DNA of 64,000 nucleotides from Pacificoceanicola onchidii (GTDB lineage Bacteria > Pseudomonadota > Alphaproteobacteria > Rhodobacterales > Rhodobacteraceae): positions 372,001 through 436,000 of the forward strand of contig NZ_SRXY01000003.1 of NCBI RefSeq assembly GCF_004804335.1, written 5' to 3'. The notes beneath the pieces are model-generated. The model had not been told where the DNA came from. It saw only the letters and a list, made by a program, of their open reading frames with translations, and searched no databases. A program made the position numbers and the translations under genes. Within the stretch, counting starts at the first letter, position 1; each line of letters starts with the position of its first letter. This document shows, piece by piece, positions 22,337 through 32,004 of the stretch.

Positions 22337-22575
22337 GGCCTGCAAAATGCGTTGTGATAAGGGCTTTCTCCCTACAGGCGAGCGCAAAAAGACCCGCAGG
22401 TCAAGAAAAAGCGATGGGATGCGCCCAGTCACAAACCAATCACGCTTGCTTGAGGTCAGGGATTCCCGCCTTTGGTGTTGCACAATCGACCCTATCTTTG
22501 ACACACTGACATCAGGAGGCAGGCGGCGGCGACCGGGAGTGCGCACGCCGACTGGCAGAGACGAAGGAGTTCCAA

Positions 22576-24057
22576 GTGAAACCCCAAACCCAAGCATTGA
22601 TGCGGGACCAGGCAACGCCGCTCAGGCTGTTCTGGCTCGGCACGCTGTCGATGGTGCTGATCCTGTCGCAATCGCTGATGGCGCACGCACGCGGCGCGCC
22701 GGAAAGCTTTGCCGATCTTGCAGAGCAGATCAGCCCGTCGGTTGTGAACATCACCACATCCACCACCGTTGCAGGCCGCACCGGCCCGCAAGGCATTGTT
22801 CCGGAAGGCTCGCCCTTCGAGGATTTCTTCCGCGAGTTCCAGGACCGCAACGGTCCGCAAGGGGACCGTCCGCGCCGCTCGTCGGCGCTTGGCTCCGGCT
22901 TCGTGATTTCCGAGGACGGTTTCATCGTCACCAACAATCACGTCATCGAAGGCGCCGATGAGATCCAGATCGAGTTCTTTGAAGGCATGGAGCTGCCCGC
23001 GCAGCTGATCGGGACGGACCCGAACACCGACATCGCGCTTTTGAAGGTCGAGGCGGATGGCCCGCTCAAGTTCGTTAACTTTGGCGACAGCGACACCGCC
23101 CGTGTTGGCGATTGGGTCATGGCCATGGGCAACCCGCTGGGGCAGGGCTTCTCTGTTTCGGCTGGCATCGTCTCCGCCCGCAACCGGGCGCTGAGCGGCA
23201 CCTATGACGATTACATCCAGACCGACGCGGCGATCAACCGGGGCAACTCGGGCGGCCCGTTGTTCAACATGGATGGCGATGTGATCGGTGTGAACACCGC
23301 GATCCTGTCGCCCAACGGCGGCTCCATCGGCATCGGCTTTTCCATGGCATCGAATGTTGTGACCCGGGTGGTCGATCAGCTCAAGGAGTTCGGTGAGACC
23401 CGCCGTGGCTGGCTTGGCGTGCGCATTCAGGACGTGACCGATGACGTGGCCGAAGCGCTGGGTCTGCCGGAAGCCAAGGGCGCGCTGGTCTCTGACGTGC
23501 CGGATGGTCCGGCGAAAGAGGGCGGTGTTCTGGCCGGTGACGTGATTGTCAGCTTTGACGGCGTCGAGGTGATCGACACCCGCCAGCTGGTGCGTGTCGT
23601 GGCCAACACGCAGGTCGGCAAGTCCGTGCGCGTGGTGGTGAACCGTGAAGGCGAGACCGAGACGCTCAAGATCACCCTTGGCCGCCGCGAAGAGGCCGAA
23701 GGGGCCGTGCCTGCCGCGATGCCGGGCGAAGAGGAGCCGGACGCGCCGGTGACGGCGGATATCATGGGCCTGACCCTGCAGCCGCTGTCCGATGAGCTGC
23801 GCGCGGAGATGGAACTGGACGAGTCCGCCAAGGGCCTTGCGGTCATGTCCGTGGACGAAACCTCGGAAGCCTTCGAGAAGGGCCTGCGCGCCGGTGACAT
23901 CATCACCGAAGCCAGCCAGAGCCAGGTGCTGAGCATCGATGATCTGGAGGCCCGCATCGAAGAGGCCAAGGAAGCCGGGCGCAAGTCGATCCTGCTTCTG
24001 GTGCGCCGGGGCGGGGATCCACGGTTCGTGGCGCTGAGCCTTGAGAGCGGCGAATAA
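22576..24057 (+). CDS. degP: DegP/Do-family periplasmic serine protease
   Basis: Envelope quality-control protease. A signal peptide ends near AHARG (about residue 40). The trypsin-like domain carries the triad His122 (NNHVIEG), Asp152 (NTDIALLK) and Ser225 (GNSGGPLF). Two PDZ domains follow at about 275-365 and 390-490. GTG 22576 is used because AAGGAG lies at the right distance. Neighbouring hflKC also serves membrane protein quality control. A strong terminator follows. Confidence 0.95.
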   Translation: MKPQTQALMRDQATPLRLFWLGTLSMVLILSQSLMAHARGAPESFADLAEQISPSVVNITTSTTVAGRTGPQGIVPEGSPFEDFFREFQDRNGPQGDRPRRSSALGSGFVISEDGFIVTNNHVIEGADEIQIEFFEGMELPAQLIGTDPNTDIALLKVEADGPLKFVNFGDSDTARVGDWVMAMGNPLGQGFSVSAGIVSARNRALSGTYDDYIQTDAAINRGNSGGPLFNMDGDVIGVNTAILSPNGGSIGIGFSMASNVVTRVVDQLKEFGETRRGWLGVRIQDVTDDVAEALGLPEAKGALVSDVPDGPAKEGGVLAGDVIVSFDGVEVIDTRQLVRVVANTQVGKSVRVVVNREGETETLKITLGRREEAEGAVPAAMPGEEEPDAPVTADIMGLTLQPLSDELRAEMELDESAKGLAVMSVDETSEAFEKGLRAGDIITEASQSQVLSIDDLEARIEEAKEAGRKSILLLVRRGGDPRFVALSLESGE

Positions 24058-24085
24058 GCCAAGGCCGGTCTGACAGGACCACGAA

Positions 24086-24120
24086 GGGCGCTCCCATCCG
24101 GGGGCGCCCTTTCTTATTTT
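24086..24120 (+). terminator. Intrinsic terminator after degP
   Basis: Ten-base-pair stem GGGCGCTCCC (24086-24095) / GGGGGCGCCC (24100-24109) with one G-T pair and loop ATCC, then TTTCTTATTTT. The T-run overlaps the stop of the convergent kinase gene. Confidence 0.85.
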
Positions 24121-25457
24121 GGCGCTGCGGGTGGGTCGACCTGTGGCAGGTAGAGGCTGATCATGGTGCCGGTAGGCCCTGTGGCGATGGCCAGCCCGCC
24201 GCCGCTTTCCCGCGCAAAGCCCTGAACCATGGACAGGCCAAGGCCGGTGCCTTTGCCGGGCGGTTTCGTGGTGAAGAAAGGTTCGATCACGCGGCCCAGA
24301 ACCGCGTCCGAAATGCCGCTCCCCGTGTCGCGAAAATCGAGGCGCAGATAGAGCCCCTTGCGCAGGTCCGTGCCGTCGGCCATCGGGCGCGCAGACCGCA
24401 GGTTGCTGATCGCAACCGAGATCGTCAGGCTGCCGCCGCTTGGCATGGCGTCGACCGCGTTGACCACGATGTTCAGCATGGCCGTCAAAAGCTGGCCTTC
24501 GTCCACATGCACGTGCATCGGGGCCGGGGGCATGTCGAGTTTGACGCGGACCTTCTCAGTGACGAGGCTGCGCGACAGGTTCGACAGCTCCGTGACGCAG
24601 GCGTTGATGTCGACTGTGGAGCGCACCGTCGGGGCTTTGCGCGCGTAGATCAGCAATTGCCGCACAACCTCTGTCGCGCGATTGGCAGCGGTGCGGGCCT
24701 CGCCAATGACGTGGTGGCGCTCGTCCGGATCGTGCAGGTGATCATAGAGTTCGAGATTGCCGCTGATGGCGGTCAGAACATTGTTGAAGTCATGCGCAAC
24801 CCCGCCCGCCAACTGGCCGATGGCCGCGAGTTTTTGTTCCTGAAGCGCTTTGACCGCCGCCGCTTCGGTTGTCATACGCAGCCGCCGGGCAGCGGTCAGG
24901 CCGCGCAGGAGATAGCCGCAGACAACAAATGTCACCACCGCAAGCGCGATCTTGGCCAAGGTGTCGTCGGTTCGGTCAAGCTTGGCCCACAGAACGTAGA
25001 GCAGGCTGATCAGGATCGCGCAGGCTTCGGAGACGATCAGCCAGATATAGGTGTCGCCGCGCCGGATCAGGAAAATGATCAACGTCGCGATCAGAATCGT
25101 GCCGATATAGCTCAGTTCCATGTCGGGCTGCGCCGCGAGGTAGGCAGGGAGCCACAGGAAAGACAGCATGACCACGAAAAACAGGGCGCAGGCCAGATGC
25201 GGCGCGCGTGGTCCGGGCGCGCTGCGCTGGCTGCGCAGAAAGGTGAAGAAGACGGCGTGGCAGATGTAGAAGGCCAGAGGCCAGATCCAGGCTATCATCC
25301 AGCCCGAATAGACATAGAACAGAGCCGTCCCGCCGCCCACGCCGAGCATCCGGACGATCAGTTCCGGCGTGTCACCATATTCGACCTCGTAAAGCCGCGC
25401 GATTTCGCGGGTGGTTTCGGCCGGGTTTGGGGTGGGGTTCTCCTTTTGGTGGAGCAT
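24114..25457 (-). CDS. Membrane-bound sensor histidine kinase
   Basis: 447 residues with the same plan as the kinase at 7750: about six hydrophobic segments in residues 40-190, then GGVAHDFNNVLTAISGNLEL with the phosphoacceptor histidine. An N-box (NIVVNAVDAMPSGG), a D-box (DTGSGISD) and a G-box (GKGTGLGLSMVQGFARESGG) follow. ATG 25457 is a clear start. No adjacent response regulator; the single-domain regulator at 28016 is the nearest. It is divergent from the aminotransferase at 25717. Confidence 0.88.
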   Translation of the reverse strand: MLHQKENPTPNPAETTREIARLYEVEYGDTPELIVRMLGVGGGTALFYVYSGWMIAWIWPLAFYICHAVFFTFLRSQRSAPGPRAPHLACALFFVVMLSFLWLPAYLAAQPDMELSYIGTILIATLIIFLIRRGDTYIWLIVSEACAILISLLYVLWAKLDRTDDTLAKIALAVVTFVVCGYLLRGLTAARRLRMTTEAAAVKALQEQKLAAIGQLAGGVAHDFNNVLTAISGNLELYDHLHDPDERHHVIGEARTAANRATEVVRQLLIYARKAPTVRSTVDINACVTELSNLSRSLVTEKVRVKLDMPPAPMHVHVDEGQLLTAMLNIVVNAVDAMPSGGSLTISVAISNLRSARPMADGTDLRKGLYLRLDFRDTGSGISDAVLGRVIEPFFTTKPPGKGTGLGLSMVQGFARESGGGLAIATGPTGTMISLYLPQVDPPAAPK

Positions 25458-25684
25458 TGGTGTGAAACTAACCGACTGATTTTTATGATTACGGAGGAAA
25501 TTACGCGTTCGTGAGAAGGATTTTCTGCAATTCAGTGAAACGTCGAATTGGTTAACGGGAGGTTAACGGCGGCTTCCCACGGCTTTCAAACGGCGCTTGG
25601 AGAGAGGGGTATCGGGCCTGCCCGGTGCTGCGTGAATGCCTGTGGTCAGAGCGCATCTGGACAAGTGCGGCGGCGCCTGTCAGC

Positions 25685-25696
25685 ATTTGATCAAAT
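25685..25696. promoter_or_regulatory. Palindrome before the aminotransferase gene
   Basis: ATTTGATCAAAT is a perfect 12-base palindrome 20 bases before the start codon, in an otherwise A+T-richer leader. It could be an operator, but with only one copy the case is weak. Confidence 0.25.
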
Positions 25697-25716
25697 TTTG
25701 CTTTCGGAGTCGCGAA

Positions 25717-27066
25717 ATGAAAGACGCCAACTTCCTCAAAGAGAAAAACGCCCGCCAGCTTTGGCATCCGATGGGGCATCCGCGCGAGATGCAGGAGCAA
25801 CCGCCGAAGATCATCGCCAGTGCCGAAGGATCCATGATCACCGATATTGACGGGCACAGGGTGGTCGACGGGGTCGGCGGGCTGTGGTGCGTGAACCTCG
25901 GCTATTCGAACCAGGTGGTGAAAGACGCGATTTCCGGGCAGTTGCAGGAACTGCCTTACTATTCCGCCTTTGCCGGAACCAGCAATCCGCCCGCGATCGA
26001 GGCGGCTCATGCGGTGCAGGAATTCTTTGCCGAAGACGGGATGGAGCGGGTCTTCTTCACCTCCGGCGGCAGCGACAGCGTCGAGACCTGCCTGAGGCTG
26101 GCGCGGCAGTATCACCGGCTGCGCGGAGAGCCGACCCGGACGAAGTTCATCTCTTTGAAGAAGGGTTATCACGGCACGCATTTCGGTGGCGCTTCGGTCA
26201 ACGGTAATAACCGTTTCCGCATCAATTACGAGCCGCTTCTGCCGGGGTGTTTCCATCTGCCCGCACCGTACCCGTACCGCAATCCGTTCAATGAAACCGA
26301 TCCGGCTGTGCTGGCGCAGCTGATCGCGCAGGCGTTTGAGGATGAGATCGCCTTTCAGGGGGCAAACAGCATTGCGGCGCTGATCATGGAACCGATCCTT
26401 GGGGCGGGCGGGGTCTTGGTGCCGCATGAAAGCTTCATGCCGCTGATGCGCGAGATCTGTGACCGGCACGGGATTTTGCTGATCTCGGATGAGGTGATCA
26501 CCGGTTTTGGCCGCACCGGCGATTGGTCCGGCGCGCGGCACTGGGGTGTGAAACCTGACATGATGAGCACGGCCAAGGGCATCACCTCGGGCTATTTCCC
26601 GGTGGGGGCGGCGATGATGTCGGGCAAGGTGGCGGAGGTGTTCGAAAGCGCGGACGCGGACGGCGCGATCAGCCATGGCTACACCTATTCGGCGCATCCG
26701 GTGGGGGCGGCGGCGGTGACGGCCTGCCTTGCCGAGACGGTCCGGCTCGATGTCAAAACCAACGCGGCGGCGCGGGGCAAGCAGCTTTTCGAAGGGATGC
26801 AGCGGCTTGCGGCCAAACACGATCTGATTGGCGACGTGCGCGGCGGGCATGGGCTGATGACCGGGATCGAGCTGGTCAGTGACCGCGCGGCGAAAACGCC
26901 GCTTGATGCAGGCACCGTGGCGCGCATCCATCAGGTGGCTTACGAGAGCGGCGCGATGGTGCGGATTGGCGGGCACAACCTCTTGATGTCGCCGCCACTG
27001 ACCATCACCGAGGCGGAGGTCAACGTCATCGTCAAGGCGCTCGATGCGGGGTTTGCCGCGGCCTGA
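25717..27066 (+). CDS. Class III (omega) aminotransferase
   Basis: PLP-dependent fold-type I enzyme, 449 residues. It has SGGSDSVETCLRLARQYH for cofactor phosphate binding, the aspartate in LISDEVITGFGRTG and the PLP lysine Lys287 in STAKGITSGY. The sequence resembles amine/beta-alanine/taurine:pyruvate transaminases, so pyruvate is a likely acceptor; the amine donor cannot be told. ATG 25717 has GGAG upstream. It stands alone between a divergent kinase and a convergent phosphatase gene. Confidence 0.88.
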   Translation: MKDANFLKEKNARQLWHPMGHPREMQEQPPKIIASAEGSMITDIDGHRVVDGVGGLWCVNLGYSNQVVKDAISGQLQELPYYSAFAGTSNPPAIEAAHAVQEFFAEDGMERVFFTSGGSDSVETCLRLARQYHRLRGEPTRTKFISLKKGYHGTHFGGASVNGNNRFRINYEPLLPGCFHLPAPYPYRNPFNETDPAVLAQLIAQAFEDEIAFQGANSIAALIMEPILGAGGVLVPHESFMPLMREICDRHGILLISDEVITGFGRTGDWSGARHWGVKPDMMSTAKGITSGYFPVGAAMMSGKVAEVFESADADGAISHGYTYSAHPVGAAAVTACLAETVRLDVKTNAAARGKQLFEGMQRLAAKHDLIGDVRGGHGLMTGIELVSDRAAKTPLDAGTVARIHQVAYESGAMVRIGGHNLLMSPPLTITEAEVNVIVKALDAGFAAA

Positions 27067-27075
27067 GGCGAAGGC

Positions 27076-27855
27076 TCAGAGCGCGGCGCGGCCAAAGGCG
27101 TTGAGGTGATAGACCGCGCCGTCTTCGAAGACGGCGGTGCTGAGCGCCCGGCCATAGCCCGCGCCGGTGTCGAGGTTGAGGCGGTTGATGCGCATTTCGG
27201 GCGCGTCAACGGGGGTATGGCCATGCACGACCAGCGCGCCGTGGTTGCGCTGGTCGGTGAGGAATTCGTCGCGAATCCAGAGCATGTCGTCCTCTTCCTG
27301 CAACGACAGAGGCAGGCCGGGGCGGATGCCCGCATGCACAAAGAAATACCCGTCTTCTTCGTGGCTTAGGGAGAGATTTGCGAGAAAGTCGCGGTGGGAT
27401 TGCGGCACGGCCTCGGCCACGTGAGACAGGAAAGGCAGGAGCAGATCGTCCGGCATCGGATCGATCCCGTAGCTTTCGAGCCGCCGGGTTGGCGCGCCGA
27501 TCGCCTCCAGCGCGGCGGCGGTGTCGAGGTAGGTCTCCAGCGTGGTCGTGCCGCCGAGCCGTTCGTGCAGCCAGAGCTTGCCCGAGAGAATGCGTTCGTC
27601 CCGGGTTTGGCCGCTGTCCAGAAACCGCTCGAACATGCGGTCATGGTTGCCCTTGAGAAAGACCCAGTCGCGCCCCTCTTTGATGCCGTTGATGAAGAGG
27701 TCAAGCACACCTTTGGAGTCCGGGCCGCGATCGACATAATCCCCGAGAAAGACCACGCGCGCCTGCGTCCCGCCGTCCTTGTCGATCAGCGCGAGCTGAT
27801 CTTCGAGGGCGGACTTCTGGCCGTGAATGTCTCCGATGGCATAAAGCCGGGTCAT
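27076..27855 (-). CDS. PPP-family metallophosphoesterase
   Basis: Contains the three metal-binding blocks of the PPP family in order: GDIHGQ (residue 8 on), GDYVDRGPDSKG and KGNHD, then HAGIRPG and GHTPVD with C-terminal histidine ligands. This fits a serine/threonine phosphatase or an ApaH-like dinucleotide hydrolase; the 259-residue length fits both. Start ATG 27855. The response regulator gene at 28016 diverges from it. Confidence 0.88.
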   Translation of the reverse strand: MTRLYAIGDIHGQKSALEDQLALIDKDGGTQARVVFLGDYVDRGPDSKGVLDLFINGIKEGRDWVFLKGNHDRMFERFLDSGQTRDERILSGKLWLHERLGGTTTLETYLDTAAALEAIGAPTRRLESYGIDPMPDDLLLPFLSHVAEAVPQSHRDFLANLSLSHEEDGYFFVHAGIRPGLPLSLQEEDDMLWIRDEFLTDQRNHGALVVHGHTPVDAPEMRINRLNLDTGAGYGRALSTAVFEDGAVYHLNAFGRAAL

Positions 27856-28015
27856 GGCGTGTCCTTACGTTGCAAGCCTGTGTGCAGACGGTTTGTTTTC
27901 AATTTGCGACAGCATTAACGGCTGCGGCGCGGAGATTCACCCCCGGTTTAACGAAATCGAAAGCGCGAGGTGGAACCCTTGGGGCCGGGTGTTTGTTATT
28001 AGGGGCTGACGCGCC

Positions 28016-28504
28016 ATGCCGTACCAACCGTTGACTTGTCTTGTTGTTGATGACAGCGAAATGGATCGCTTTACGTTGCGCCGTGTGCTGCACCGGCTGG
28101 AGCCGGAGCTTCAGCTGGTCATGGTCACAACGCTGGAAGAGGCGCGCCGGTGTTTGTCCGCCGGAGGGGTTGATTTTGTCGTGCTCGACAACTCCCTGCC
28201 CGACGGGAACGGGGCGGATTTTGTGATGGAGCTGTCGGAGGATGTCCGGTTTGACGGGATCCCGGTGCTGATCGTCACCGGATGGCCGTCGCCCTTCATC
28301 TTTGCCAAGGCGAAAATGGCCAATGTAAAACATGTGCTGGCCAAGGATCAGCTGCGCGGTGAGTCCACGCTCGGCCTGATCAAGGAGTGTATCGCCGCCG
28401 CCCGCGCGGCGCAGCGTGAAACGGAGGTGCCCCGCGCCTTTCGGCCCGGTCTGGCCCAGGCGGCAACAGAGCGGCACCGGGCGCGGCAGAGGCGCGAGCA
28501 CTGA
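28016..28504 (+). CDS. Single-domain response regulator
   Basis: Receiver domain only: the acidic pair in VVDDSEMDR, the phosphoacceptor Asp58 in VVLDNSLPDG and a lysine in the last loop (LAKDQL). The basic C-terminal tail has no recognisable output domain. Such proteins act in phosphorelays or by protein contacts. No kinase adjoins it, though two orphan kinases lie in the window. A strong terminator follows. Confidence 0.85.
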   Translation: MPYQPLTCLVVDDSEMDRFTLRRVLHRLEPELQLVMVTTLEEARRCLSAGGVDFVVLDNSLPDGNGADFVMELSEDVRFDGIPVLIVTGWPSPFIFAKAKMANVKHVLAKDQLRGESTLGLIKECIAAARAAQRETEVPRAFRPGLAQAATERHRARQRREH

Positions 28505-28523
28505 CTTCGGGCGCTGACATGAG

Positions 28524-28556
28524 AAAGGCCCGGAGCGGATGCGCCCGGGCCTTTTT
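28524..28556. terminator. Intrinsic terminator after the response regulator
   Basis: AGGCCCGG (28526-28533) pairs with CCGGGCCT (28545-28552), with an inner GCG/CGC, then TTTTT. The AAA on the other side allows it also to end serA transcription on the minus strand. Confidence 0.85.
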
Positions 28557-28579
28557 GTTGCTTTCAAGGGCCTGAGAGA

Positions 28580-30181
28580 TCAGGCGACGTCGAATTCGAG
28601 CGGCTTGATCTGCTTGAACAGACCGGTTTCCGCCAGCTTGGCGCGGGCTTCGGCCGGGACCGGGGCGTCGACGTAGAGCAGGGCAATCGCCTCGCCACCG
28701 GCCTCGTTGCGGCCAAGGGTGAAGTTCGCGATGTTCACGCCGTTGCTGCCCATGGTCACACCCAGCGCGCCGATGATGCCCGGCTCGTCGTTGTTGGTGG
28801 TGTAGAGCATGTGGCGGCCCACTTCGGCGTCGATATTGATGCCTTTGATCTGGATGAAGCGCGGCTTGCCGTCGCTGAACACGGTGCCCGCGATGGAGCG
28901 CTCGCGCTGGGACGTCACAACGGTCACTTTCACATAGCCTTCGAAGGCACCGGATTGCTCCTGGTTGGTGGTGGAGATCTGGATGCCCTTTTCCTTCGCG
29001 ATCAGCGGCGCGGAGACCATGTTCACGTCGGGGTTGATGGACTTCATGATGCCCGCGATCAGCGAGCAGTTCAGCGCGTCGAGGTTCATCGTTGCGGCTT
29101 CACCATCATAAAGGATGTTGATCGCTTTGATCGGCTCATTGTCGGACATCTGGCCGATGAAGGCCCCGAGGTGCTCGGCCAGCTTGATCCACGGGCCCAT
29201 GACCTTGGCTTCTTCTGCGGTCACGGACGGCATGTTGAGCGCGTTGGTCACGGCACCGGTCATCAGGTAGTCGGACATCTGCTCGGCGACCTGCAGGGCA
29301 ACGTTTTCCTGCGCTTCGGTGGTGGAGGCACCAAGGTGCGGGGTGCAAACCACGTTCGGCAGGCCAAACAGGACGTTTTCCTTGGCCGGCTCAACCGCAA
29401 ACACGTCGAGCGCCGCGCCCGCCACATGGCCGGACTGGAGCATTTCGGCCAGCGCCTCTTCGTCGATCAGACCGCCACGGGCACAGTTGACGATGCGCAC
29501 GCCTTTCTTGGTCTTTTCAAGGTTTTCCTTGGAGAGGATGTTGCGGGTCTGATCGGTGAGCGGGACGTGCAGGGTGATGAAATCGGCGCGCTTGAGCAGC
29601 TCGTCCAGCTCGACTTTCTCGACCTGCATCTTGTCGGCCTTTTCCTGAGACAGGAAGGGGTCATAGGCCACAACCTTCATCTTCAGGCCACGGGCGCGAT
29701 CACAGACGATGCCGCCGATGTTGCCTGCGCCGATGACGCCGAGGGTCTTGCCGGTCAGCTCGACACCCATGAATTTGGATTTCTCCCACTTGCCCGCGTG
29801 GGTGGAGGCGGAGGCCTCGGGGATCTGGCGAGCAACAGCGAACATCATGGCGATGGCGTGTTCGGCGGTGGTGATCATGTTGCCGAAAGGCGTGTTCATG
29901 ACGATCACACCGTGTTTGGAGGCGGCTTCCTTGTCGACGTTGTCTGTGCCGATGCCCGCGCGTCCCACAACCTTGAGGTTGGTGGCGTGCTCGAGGATGG
30001 ACGGCGTGACCTTGGTCGCGGAGCGGATGGCGAGGCCGTCATACTGGCCGATGATTTCCGCCAGCTTTTCCTTGTCCTTGCCCACATCGGGCAGGAAGTC
30101 GACGTCGATGCCGCGATCACGGAAGATCTGAACGGCGGTTTCGGAAAGCTTGTCAGAGACGAGAACTTTGGGTGCGGTCAT
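28580..30181 (-). CDS. serA: D-3-phosphoglycerate dehydrogenase, ACT-domain type
   Basis: First step of serine synthesis from 3-phosphoglycerate, using NAD. It has the dinucleotide motif GVIGAGNIGGIVCDRARG, the catalytic Arg in NCARGGLIDE and the Glu/His pair ending in TPHLGAST. An intervening substrate domain and a C-terminal ACT domain (GIIGALGVTMGSNGVNIANF) follow. The 533-residue length is the long form. Start ATG 30181. It follows serC by 81 bases containing two hairpins. Confidence 0.97.
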   Translation of the reverse strand: MTAPKVLVSDKLSETAVQIFRDRGIDVDFLPDVGKDKEKLAEIIGQYDGLAIRSATKVTPSILEHATNLKVVGRAGIGTDNVDKEAASKHGVIVMNTPFGNMITTAEHAIAMMFAVARQIPEASASTHAGKWEKSKFMGVELTGKTLGVIGAGNIGGIVCDRARGLKMKVVAYDPFLSQEKADKMQVEKVELDELLKRADFITLHVPLTDQTRNILSKENLEKTKKGVRIVNCARGGLIDEEALAEMLQSGHVAGAALDVFAVEPAKENVLFGLPNVVCTPHLGASTTEAQENVALQVAEQMSDYLMTGAVTNALNMPSVTAEEAKVMGPWIKLAEHLGAFIGQMSDNEPIKAINILYDGEAATMNLDALNCSLIAGIMKSINPDVNMVSAPLIAKEKGIQISTTNQEQSGAFEGYVKVTVVTSQRERSIAGTVFSDGKPRFIQIKGINIDAEVGRHMLYTTNNDEPGIIGALGVTMGSNGVNIANFTLGRNEAGGEAIALLYVDAPVPAEARAKLAETGLFKQIKPLEFDVA

Positions 30182-30190
30182 GGTATGCGC

Positions 30191-30253
30191 GCCCCGGACC
30201 TGATCCGGGGCCTCCTATTGGAAAAGGGGGAGGTCCCGGCGCGGGGCCGGGAC
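30191..30253. repeat. Two palindromes between serC and serA
   Basis: GCCCCGGA/TCCGGGGC at 30191-30211 belongs to the dispersed GTCCCGGA family. GTCCCGGC-GCGGG-GCCGGGAC at 30233-30253 is a second, different hairpin. Neither has a T-run. They may tune the serA:serC ratio. Confidence 0.5.
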
Positions 30254-30262
30254 AGGTGTTGC

Positions 30263-31417
30263 TCAGGCGGCTTCGGTCAGCGCGGCGATCTCGGCCTCGA
30301 ACGCGTACTCAAGCCAGGGCATGAGCGCTTCAAGGTCGGAGGTCTCGACGGTGGCGCCACACCAGATGCGCAGGCCCGCCGGGGCATCGCGATAGGCACC
30401 GATGTCAAGCGCCACGCCATCGGCTTCGAGCCGCTTGGCCACGGCCTTGGCGAAGGTCGCGCCATCGGTGATGCGCGCATCGGTGAACTTCAGGCACACG
30501 GAGGTGTTGGAGCGTGTGGCCGCATCCACAGCGAGGTTGTCGATCCAGTCGTGGCTTTCGCAGAAGTCCCAGATCACCTTTGCGTTGGCGTCGGCGCGGG
30601 CCATCAGAGCGGGCAGGCCGCCGATGGAGCGGGCCCAGTCGAGCGCCACGAGATAGTCCTCAACCGCCAGCATGGAGGGCGTGTTGATGGTTGCGCCGGT
30701 GAAGATGCCGTCGATCAGCTTGCCGCCCTTGGTCAGGCGAAAGATTTTCGGCAGGGGCCATGCGGGCGTGTAGCTCTCGAGGCGCTCAACCGCGCGCGGC
30801 GAGAGGATCAGCATGCCGTGGGCCGCTTCGCCGCCCATGACCTTCTGCCAGGAGAAGGTGGTCACGTCGAGCTTGTCCCAGGCCAGATCCTGCGCAAAGG
30901 CGGCGGAGGTGGCGTCGCAGATGGTCAGACCAGCGCGGTCCGCCGGGATCGCATCGCCGTTCGGCAGACGCACGCCGGAGGTGGTGCCGTTCCATGTGAA
31001 GACAACATCGGTGTCGAAGTCGATCTCGGCGAAGTCGACAATCTCACCGTACCCGGCTTCCTTGACGTCGGCGTCGATTTTCAGCTGCTTGACCACGTCG
31101 GAAACCCAGCCGGAGCCGAAGGATTCCCAGGCGACCATGGTGGCTTTGCGTTCGCCCAGCAGGGACCACATTGCCATCTCAACCGCGCCTGTATCAGAGG
31201 CCGGGACGATGCCGATCTTGTAGTCTGCGGGGATGCCAAGGATCTCGCGCGTCTCTTCGATCGCGGCTTTGAGCTTGGCCTTGCCGACAGCGGCACGGTG
31301 CGAGCGGCCAAGCGCGGCATCGCTGAGCTTCGAGAGTTCGAATGTGGGGATTTTGGCGCAAGGGCCCGAAGAAAAACGCGGATTTGCCGGCCGCGTGACC
31401 GGAGCATTGATAGCCAT
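30263..31417 (-). CDS. serC: Phosphoserine aminotransferase
   Basis: PLP enzyme converting 3-phosphohydroxypyruvate to phosphoserine with glutamate. The N-terminal [20 protein letters not shown] and the PLP lysine in [13 protein letters not shown] are the alphaproteobacterial SerC signature, and the length is 384 residues. ATG 31417 has GGAAGG upstream; longer in-frame extensions run through the leader. It is the first gene of the serC-serA operon. Confidence 0.96.
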   Translation of the reverse strand: MAINAPVTRPANPRFSSGPCAKIPTFELSKLSDAALGRSHRAAVGKAKLKAAIEETREILGIPADYKIGIVPASDTGAVEMAMWSLLGERKATMVAWESFGSGWVSDVVKQLKIDADVKEAGYGEIVDFAEIDFDTDVVFTWNGTTSGVRLPNGDAIPADRAGLTICDATSAAFAQDLAWDKLDVTTFSWQKVMGGEAAHGMLILSPRAVERLESYTPAWPLPKIFRLTKGGKLIDGIFTGATINTPSMLAVEDYLVALDWARSIGGLPALMARADANAKVIWDFCESHDWIDNLAVDAATRSNTSVCLKFTDARITDGATFAKAVAKRLEADGVALDIGAYRDAPAGLRIWCGATVETSDLEALMPWLEYAFEAEIAALTEAA

Positions 31418-31500
31418 ATCTGCTAACCTTCCAGATAGATGCCTCTCGTTGGGGAGAGGTGTCCCACGCGCCTCGTAACGCGACTCGGCTTTGAGGGGCA
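31418..31500 (-). promoter_or_regulatory. Candidate serC leader RNA element
   Basis: On the minus strand a stem CCTCTC-CCCAAC-GAGAGG lies at 31443-31460. It is followed by ATCT...AGAT arms that enclose the ribosome-binding site GGAAGG just before the serC start. Established knowledge: a serC leader motif in alphaproteobacteria sits before serC-serA with its last stem covering the ribosome-binding site. The position and the stem over the ribosome-binding site fit; I have not matched it to the full consensus. Confidence 0.55.
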
Positions 31501-31631
31501 AGACGTAAATTGGGCGGGAATGGTCGTATTTGCACAATTGCGGGCGGCGATTGGAGCGGATCGGAAACCTTGAAAGGATTTGGCGGTTCAATTTGCTTGA
31601 TTTCACAGGGGATTGGCGCGAACCTGAGGTC

Positions 31632-31973
31632 ATGAACAGCCTCACGCCGTTTCCCGCATCGCACCCCTCGAACCCGGTGGTGATGTTTCACCGGACCGAG
31701 CTTAACGTCATCCTGTCGCTGTACGGGCGCATGGTCGCTGCCGGAGACTGGCGCGACTACGGGATTTCCACGCTGAAGGACGTAGCGGTTTTCTCCGTCT
31801 TCCGAAGAACCGCCGAAAATCCGCTTTACCGGATCGAAAAGCGCCCCAAGCTGCGCACGAAGCAGGGCGAATACGCGGTTTTTGGCGCGGAAGGGCAGGT
31901 TTTGAAGCGCGGACATGATTTGCGGACGGTTTTGCGGGTGCTTGAACGCAAGCTGATCCGCTCTGTCGATTGA
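31632..31973 (+). CDS. DUF2794 protein
   Basis: 113-residue cytoplasmic protein typical of alphaproteobacteria. [20 protein letters not shown] is followed by [20 protein letters not shown] and a basic C-terminal half, matching DUF2794. ATG 31632 has GAGG just before it; a longer frame to 31530 has no support. It is divergent from serC. Function unknown. Confidence 0.8.
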   Translation: MNSLTPFPASHPSNPVVMFHRTELNVILSLYGRMVAAGDWRDYGISTLKDVAVFSVFRRTAENPLYRIEKRPKLRTKQGEYAVFGAEGQVLKRGHDLRTVLRVLERKLIRSVD

Positions 31974-32004
31974 CCGGGCGCCATTGCCGCGCCATGTATG
32001 CGAT

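Noticed and set aside
21599-22615. Longer version of the four-helix membrane protein starting at 22615
   Set aside because: It would overlap the degP start region, and the extra 93 residues have no membrane or domain character. ATG 22336 is sufficient.
25686-25695. TTTGATCAAA as an FNR box
   Set aside because: FNR boxes are TTGAT-N4-ATCAA; here the halves abut without the spacer.
28811-31426. 871-codon plus-strand open frame
   Set aside because: Antisense shadow of serA and serC, with no motif of its own.
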